Assembly: GCA_017999075.1 (NCBI GenBank)
Contig: JAGOBX010000003.1
Location: 1-25,525 of the forward strand
Reading direction: 5' to 3'
Origin: Candidatus Babelota bacterium
GTDB taxonomy: Bacteria > JAGOBX01
Length of the DNA stretch: 25,525 nucleotides
Under the pieces are notes generated by a model. The model searched no databases, was not told the origin of the DNA, and saw nothing but the letters and a program-made list of their open reading frames with translations. The position numbers and the translations under genes were made by a program. This document shows positions 8,201 through 17,200 of this stretch, piece after piece; within the stretch, counting starts at the first letter, position 1; every line of letters begins with the position of its first letter.

Positions 8201-11200
8201 TTCATACCAGTCTTTATCAATAGTCTGAACAATCTGACCTTTTGAGTTGTATAATATAAAAGACAATACTACAAAAGGTTCTTCATCTGTATCCTGGCCT
8301 GAACTCAAATTATTCGGATCATTAACGAGTTTGTCATCAGTAAAAGTAATTCCAAGATCTCTCAATGCCTGATTATTGCCAGCATCTAAAGTAACATTAA
8401 AACTGATATTAACCCTGTCATTTACGTTGTCTCTATTCGGAGAAATCGGATTAGGAGATAAAACTATATTTGAAACACTGAAATTCATAGAAATAACTCT
8501 TATGTTTAATATCATTTCGCTGCGGTTATTTCCTACATCATACGCGGTAATTCTTGCTTCATATAATCCGTTTGAAACAGGAGCTGCATTCATATCCCTT
8601 CCGTCCCATTCAAGCAGATTTTCTCCGCTTTTCCCGCTCTGGTTTACAAAACTTCTAACCAATTTATTGCTGCTGTCATAAATATAAATGTTATATGTGA
8701 TTTTTTCGTCAGAAGTAAAAAATATCTTGCATACTCCTATATAAGGACTGTATGGAGAAGGTACTGCTACTACATTAGTTATTAAAGGCGGTACTCCGTC
8801 TATATTAATTCCTATAGAATTCGCAGCAGGATACGGATTAGACCTCTGAATTATAGGAGCATCATTACCATACTGATCTTTCATATATACAATAACAGGC
8901 GAATTTCTTATAGAAATCTTCTGGCTTATTTTAAAATCAGTTTCGTAAATTCCATCAGTATCAGCAGAATTTACAAGACCATCATTATTATCGTCAGACA
9001 ATTCTATGCCTTTTATTATACTTCCGATATCAAGACTTACCACAGCATTAGGAATATATTCTATATAATTTACAGTCAAACTGTCATTTGCAAGAAAATA
9101 CCTGAAAGCAGTATCACTCGAAGTAAAAATAATACTGTCACAGCTATAATTTACAGTCCATTCTGATTCGTCATATAAAAATTCAGGATTATTAGTGTTT
9201 ATATCCACCATTTTCACATAACTCGAATTTCTTCTTATATCAACAAAATTTTTAGGCATTTTTATTTCAAAACTGTAAATTTTAGTGTTATCAGGAGGAT
9301 TAGAATATTTAACATTATACAGATTGGTTGAATTAACAATTATACTTGTATCTGTTCCTCTTCCTCCTGTTACTCTGAATCTTATAATATCGCCTTCAAC
9401 TTTTATATAACCAAGAGCATCATCTTCAACCAAACTTATTTGAGGAGCTTCTTTATTATAATAAAAAATAATACTGTCAGAATTAACATTTCCTGCAATA
9501 TCATATAATATCCAAGCTATTCTGTAAATACCGTTGCTTAAGTTATTATAATTATTCGGAATCAATTTTATCTGCGAATAATTTTTTAATTTTTCACCGG
9601 CAATCAAACTTCCTGTTATATCAAAATTAGTTATAGTCAATCCGCCAAGATAATGCATTTGAATATCTGACTTGTTCAAATCAAGACCTGCATTGTTATC
9701 AGATACATTCAAAATTATTTCATTCATTTTATCAGAATATAACTGGAGTTCATGAGGTATAGTAGATAATACTTCCGGAGCTATACTGTCTCCTGCATAA
9801 AAACTGAAATTCATAATTTTATATGTTTCGTTTGAAGATATATCCTTAGCATAAAAATATGCTTTCATTAAACCTGTATCGTTTAATTCAGAAATTTCTG
9901 CCGGGTTATATATTACTTTATAAACTCCTTCATCCGCAGGAACAAGCAATTTCTGAATATCTATAACATTATTGTTAACTTCTGAACGCACTAAAAATTT
10001 TACAGTAACATCTTCATTTTTACTGTTTACAAGTTTCAATTTATTATTATTCCATATATGCTGAGATATGATATAACGGGTCTGGCCTACTCTAATATTT
10101 ATCGTATCAATTACAGGAGAATTATACCATACGACTTTTGTATCTTCTTCCCAGAATATTGAGCCCGTATAAATATTGGTCATTGCATTATTGGTTATTG
10201 AACATGATACTGATTCTTTATTAATCTGAGATTCATTATCATAAACTTCAAACGATAATTCGGAAATCTTTTTATAAAATATCGTATCTCCTGTCTGCAA
10301 ATTTTTGCTCTGCAGAATCATATTATTGATTATCGGAGGATTGTTATCATGAACAAAATAATAATTTCCAATAACAGTATCATTCCCGGCCTCGTCAATA
10401 ATTTTAATCATAAAATCATAAGTGTTTCTTATCCTAAAATCAAATTTGTATTTAAAATAATGGGTATCAGACGAAGTCCTGCCGTAATCTAAAGCTTCAG
10501 TATCAGGATCAGACGGATTTGATAAACTTATAAATTGAATATTCTGATCTTCATCAACATTATGTTCAGGGTCATAATTATAATCGCCGTCATTATTTCC
10601 GTCTTTTAATGCCCCATCATAATCTATACTCGCTGCGCCGTTGCCGTCAATATCATCATTATCAAAACCATATTTCCAGTTATCATTATTATCAAAACCA
10701 TCTCCTGAAAACATAATATTAGACCAGTTTTCGCCTTCGTCAAACGAAATTTTCACGCTTTTAATTTTTACCCTGTTAGCTGTATCAGTAACATCTGATG
10801 GAGAAGTCGAATTTATTATTCCTATCAAATTAACTTCATTCTTAGATATATAAATGTTTGATACTGACGCAATCGAATCAGTTATAACGTCTATTTTTGA
10901 ACCTGTATACGTATCAGATAAAAACAGCATATTAAGTTTAGGAGCAATCGAATCATAAATTACAGTTATAACTTTAGTGTCATATCTTCCGATTTTATCG
11001 TATGCTCTGATTATTATAGTATCATAACCGTTTTCTACTTTAGGAGTATAATCATATTTCCATGTCGCAAAATTATTCTGATCAGAATCAGGAATCGACA
11101 CATTATTTACAAATAATTGAGCTACACCTACTCCATAATCAATTATTGTTCCCATAAAATTAGATGATGAAGCCACAGATTGTATAATCCCTTTGGTTAT

Positions 11201-14200
11201 AGCTTCAAGCTGTGAATTTGAAGGAGCGCTGTAGAACGTTCCTCCGGCTACGCTCGCTATCTGTTTCAAAATATCAAAATAACTTATAACGCTTCCGAAA
11301 CCTATTGAATCTATTGTATATCCTTTGCCTTTTGCATTAGCTGCCATTACTAAACCAGCATCAGGATCGAACGGCTGACCATCTGATATCATAACAATTT
11401 TTTTATTCAATGCTTTTGAATTATCAAGCATTGATACTGCTATTGAAATTGCCGGAGCATAATATATTAATCCTACAGGAACTATAGAACTTACTGCATT
11501 TTTCAAAGATGTTTTGTCTGAAGACAAATCATGCAGAAGCGAAGCTGTAGTGTGGAAAGTTACTATACCTATTTGAGCCCCTGCCGGCATATTATCTATC
11601 ATAGTGTAAGCAGCCTGTATCTGCCCTTCCATCGGAGATCCGGGTCCTGAACCCATACTTCCCGAAACATCAAGTATTAAAACCAAATCAGTACTAACAA
11701 GATTTTTAGTCCCAGAAGATAATTTCGCAAAATTTACAGGATTTGATACTGATATCACAGGCGGAGTATAATCAATTATGAAATTGATTTTATATTCTAT
11801 CGTATTTCCGGCATTATCAAACAAAACAATAGCCATTGTGCAATTTCCGTCTATATTAGTATCAGAACTTTTAAGCGGATTTACTAATGTAAAATAAAGA
11901 GTATCATATTCACCAGCTGAAGAATCTCTTGTTACTATTCCTGATAAATATGTAGTTCCTCTCGCATTAGAAAAATGTTCTATTGAAATTCCTGTTGCTG
12001 AATTTAATAACCCTGATAAATTATCTTTTACAGTAACAGCAAATGTATCAATATTGGCTGATATATAATCATTATGAGTCAGCAGCGAATCACCTGAAGA
12101 ATTCCTGTAATAAGCTTTCAGAACTTCAGGTTTTTGCGAATCAATTATAAAAGTGCTTGAATATGAACCTAAAATATTTCCGAAATCATCAACTGTCTCA
12201 AGAATAATCTGGTATTCTCCATCATTGGCAGCAAGTTCAGATAATGGATAAACAAAATTATATTCAAAAATTCGATCAGTAGAATTTATGGTTTTATACC
12301 CGGGAATTATTTCACCTGTACTTGCTTTTTTAAGAAGTATAGATGAATTTTCCATACTTATACCCAAATCTTTTTTTAATAATTCTGCTGATACTGAAGC
12401 TAACCTTCCTTTTACAGTAGGATTATAAAAACTGTTTGCAGCCGGAATAAATTTAAACATACTTTTACTTTCTCCGGTACCTTCAGTCGTAAGTATTCTT
12501 ATTCTTCCTTCTTTAATAGTTTCGTTTCCTGCTTCGTCTTCAACAATTACCTTATATAAATAATTTGCGTCAGACTGCCCCTGTCCTGTCCATATAGCAG
12601 AATAATCTCCATTACCTATAAATGCTTTCTGAAGATCTAATGATTCAATTTCAGTTCCGTTCAATTCGCAGATTTTTACTGCTGCCACCCCTGCTTTTGT
12701 TCTCAATTCAAATAAATTTGAAAATGATTCCGAATCAGAAGCTTCAACGCTCCAATAACTGAAATTCGACACTTCAGAATATATTCCTGATATATTTATC
12801 AAAATTCCAGCTTTAGTGCCGGCTGTTATGAGAACTTCTTCAGAATATGCCGTATTTCCATCAATATCTTTACCTCTCAATATAAATCTTGATTCATTTT
12901 TTATAAGATTCTTTGTTATCAAAACTACTTCAGACGGCACAGGTATCATATTAGGTCCTGTAAGAAATTCAGGCTGAACAAGAAGCGATGGAGTTCCAGC
13001 TTGTTTAACAAGACTTATTTCTCCAAGAGACGCTGATGCATCTATCCCTGAAACTGTAAAATATATTGTGGTGTATTCTTTTATACCATCTTTATCAGGT
13101 GAAAATGGATTCGGAAATACTGTCAAATTAGACACAACTGGTTTCGTATAATCGACTCTAACTGTAACGCTGTCTCTGCTGATATTTTCTGATTTATCAA
13201 TTATTTCTATATCAAGAATATAATTTCCTTCTGCAACAACAAACAATCCGTCATTAGTACCGTCCCATTTAATCTGATTGGCGCCTGCTCTCTGATTTGA
13301 CATAACTACTGTTTTAACAAGATTTCTGTTATAATTATAAACTCTTAAAGTTGTTGTATCAACATTCTTATTCAATTGATATTCAATAAGAGTATAATCT
13401 TTTATACCGTCGCTGTCAGGAGAAAACGGATTCGGCATAACAGATATATAAGATAATTCTGCAGGACTCACATCAGTATAATAAGGTCTGTATTTTAATA
13501 TTGTAGTATCAACATAACTGCTTGCATTTCCTGCATTATCAATAATATTTATCGTAATCTGCAAATTAGCAGTTTCAGCGCAGGTTAATAAAAACTGCCA
13601 TTGTTCAAAATCCATTTTTCCGTGAACAGTGTCTGAAGCGTTTATAGCCTCAACACCGTTATACCAAGTTGAATCACTGTAATCACCGTCAAGATTTGTA
13701 TCAGCTTCAACTTTAATTCTTACCTTATAAATCTCAGATGCCTGTTTTTCAGGTATAGTGCTGTTTCCATCAGGATCATAAGCGGTACCGATAATATTTA
13801 TTAAAGGGCTGTTAAACACCTGATTATTAGCAGGAAGTTTGATATAACCTGTAGGTTTAGTTTTATCAAGAGAAATTATATAAGTATCAATTGTTTTTTC
13901 ATTCCCTGCAACATCTTTTAATTTCACTGTAAGATAAGTATTTTCTATATCCGGAACATAAGTGCTGTTCAGCGTATATATAGCAGAAAAATTTGATATA
14001 ATATATTTCCCGTTTGGAGAAGGAGCACCTAATATTTTACCATACGGCGCAGCATCTCCTGCTATCTGCGCAAAACTTATTGAAGTATATGATGAATCCA
14101 AGCTGTCCACTGTATCTACAGCTACTGTTATTTCATCAAGAAGTTTAACATAACTTGTGCTCGGATTTTTTTCTGAACCATCTATAGCCGCAATATTATC

Positions 14201-17200
14201 TATTCTGCAGGAACTTACTGTCGGAAGAGTGTTGTCAAGAGCAACGCTCCAGTATGTATCAGTAGCCGCATCTCCGTCGTACCCGCTTATTTTTATATAT
14301 GCCGCAGATGTATCAGCTGTAGAATTATCCATCGAAACAGTATAAGAACAATACCATGTATCAGTTCCTGAAATTTTTGTGAATGAGACTTCCTTAGCGC
14401 TGAAAACAGAATCTATTGCGCCGATATCCGCGATAACTCTGGTTACTGTATTGTCCCATGTTGTATATAAAGTTATTACACTTCCATTTTTATAAATCGG
14501 ATAATTAACAGGATTGCCATTAATTAAAACATTCTGATTTTTGTATTGAGAATCATCGTATGTATATAATGAATAACAAACCGGAGGAACATTATCAAGT
14601 TCAGCATACCAAGGATCCAGTGTAGATTCATTGTCTAAAGGATCTTTCGCATAAATATATATTGGTTTATTTGTTCCGTCAGCAATATTGTTGTCCGTAG
14701 CAATATAATGTTCCAGGGTATAAACTCCCTGACCATTAGTTGTTGCAGTTTCTATATAATCTGATGCGGATATCAACGGGTTAGAATCTATACCGCTAAA
14801 ATCAGCCCATACAGTCAATTCTTTATAATCATGAATTGATGATGTATAAGTCAAACTTATAGTTATAGTCTCTCCGTCTTTATATGTTTTTACTCCTGAT
14901 GCAGGATATATGGATGATGCTGCTCCAGGACCACTGACATCAGCTATCACATTGTTGACTGACTGGAATCCATAAGCATTCTTTAAATTATTCGTAAAAG
15001 TTATACCTTGCGCAGGTATGCCGTATCTGAATTTATTCCCTTCTTTCCAGAAATCTGATGATGCAGATGTTTTTATTGCTACAAATACATCAGGTTTACC
15101 GCTGCCGTCATTCTGATTAGGAATATCAATGCTGTATTTAGGTGTCAATGAAAATCTATAATCTGAAGGAAATGATGAAATAGATAATAATTCCACAAAA
15201 GTATCTTTATCATCCAACACTCCAGTAGTGCCTTCACCTTTATTATCAACATATAATGATATTCCACTCATAATTCCAGTATCAGGATTTGCCAAATCAT
15301 CAAATTTAAATCCATCTATATTATAAAATTGTACTAATATCGAATTTATTTGAATACCACCGTTACCGTTATCAGCGTTATCATAAACATTGATTCCTAT
15401 AATAGATTTGGTATCTGAATTTGCAGGCAAATACACACTTCCGTTTTCTGCAAGCATATCTTTAAAAGTCGTAGGAACTCCAACACTTAATGTTTCAGAA
15501 TAAAAATCAGCATACGGATTCTGATCGCCTGTAGAATATTCTATTCCATATTTAGGAATCGACAAAGAAAACTTATCATTAAAATCACAAGTAGAACTTG
15601 TAGCTATTAATATAAAGTAATCCGCTCCTTCATTATCTCCTGTCAAATTATCAGGAAGCGGTGATACGGAATCACCTGCATCTGCTATTGAAAGCAATAT
15701 CGAATATGTGCTTGAAGCTATGTCTGAACGCGGATTCCATAAAGCACCTTCTGTAAAAGGAATAAATATATCTGTAGTGTCATATTCGCCATTTATCCCA
15801 AAATTAGAATCTCTATATAACTGTATTCCTCCTTTATCCCAGTCCAATAAGTCAGTTGGAGAAAATTTTGTATCGCCATTATTATTATTAAATACAAGCC
15901 TTATTGATTTAATATACTCTTTAACTCCGTCTGCATCCCTCACATCAAAACTTAACATCACAGAAGAATCACCAAACGGTTCTATATATTGTCCTGCAAT
16001 AACTTCATTAAAAACCTGTATTACATTTAATGAATTACTTTTAATAGTCCTTGTAACAATATGTGAACCTGATTTTCCAGAAGTAAATTGCAGTCCGTAT
16101 TTAGGAATTGATATATTAAAATCATCGTTATAACTTATATTTGAACTTGATCTGATAACAAGAAAAAAATTATGTCCAGTAGTTTTTCCCGTATAAGTGT
16201 CTGGAATAGTTGTTATTGCAGAATTAGTATCAAAAAATAGTATTGTAACAAATGAATCTCCAGGACCTGCGCCCTGCCATTTCGGAGTTTGAGCTAAAGG
16301 AACAATTGTATCATAATCAGAATTAAATTCCCCGTTTGCATCCATATCTTTCCAAACAGATACGCCACTATTTTTATCTTTTGCTAAATTGTTCAGATCT
16401 CCAGATGTAAAATTATTATCCCCGCCAATATTAGAAAATTGAACTTTCAGTTCGGCTATTTTAGATCTTCCGTCTGTTCCATCTGTCAAGCCGTCAGTAA
16501 TCTTCATTCCTACTACTCCAATCGGATTACTTATAGCAGCTATAGTTTGATAAGGATTAGAAGTTATATCGTCAAAAATATTCGGAACCGTAGCTGTTAT
16601 TAAATCTGTTACCCAATCATCGTTTTCATTAGAAGTATTTCTTGTAAATTCTATGCCTTCCGGAGGTATCCTACAAATAAAATCCGAACCATATTTTATA
16701 TTAGTGCTTGTTCTGATAACTATAAAATAATCTATTCCGGTATTATCTCCCGAATCATTATCAGGAATATCTTGCCCGTAAATAAATCTTAATGTTACAG
16801 AACTATCACTTGTATCCCATTCAGGAAGACCCATAGAAACAAATTCATCAGATGTGTCAAAAACTCCCTGTATGGTTCCATTATCCTTATAAACAGCAAC
16901 GCCGCTTGTAGCATCCATTGATAATGGCATTAAATCAGATGTAGGATTAAAATTTCCCATTATCATATCATCTTCAACAATAAGTTTTACACTTAACAGT
17001 TTTTCTTCTCCAGCAGTTCCATCAGTAACATTAAATCCGAATACAGGTAGTGGATCGCTTTTAGCATCAATCTGCTGACCTGTTATGGTTAATGGTTGGA
17101 TATCTATAGTTGACAATGTTTTTACTATCATTACATCGCTATTAAACAGCCATACATCATCAGGAAGTCCATTTTTACTTTCAAAAAATTGTGAAGGTTC

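Noticed and set aside
8930-9010. Dockerin-like Asp-rich motif (DDNNDGLVNSADTDG) in the giant protein
   Set aside because: Only one loop is present; a dockerin needs a pair of such loops with flanking helices, so I treat it as an isolated acidic, possibly calcium-binding turn.
15708-16133. Plus-strand open frame of 141 codons inside the giant gene
   Set aside because: It is antisense to a continuous protein with clear repeat modules (M4/M5), has no recognisable domain, and fits chance openness opposite AT-rich coding sequence. The same applies to plus-strand frames at 1103-1348, 2058-2408, 8376-8681 and 24770-25237.
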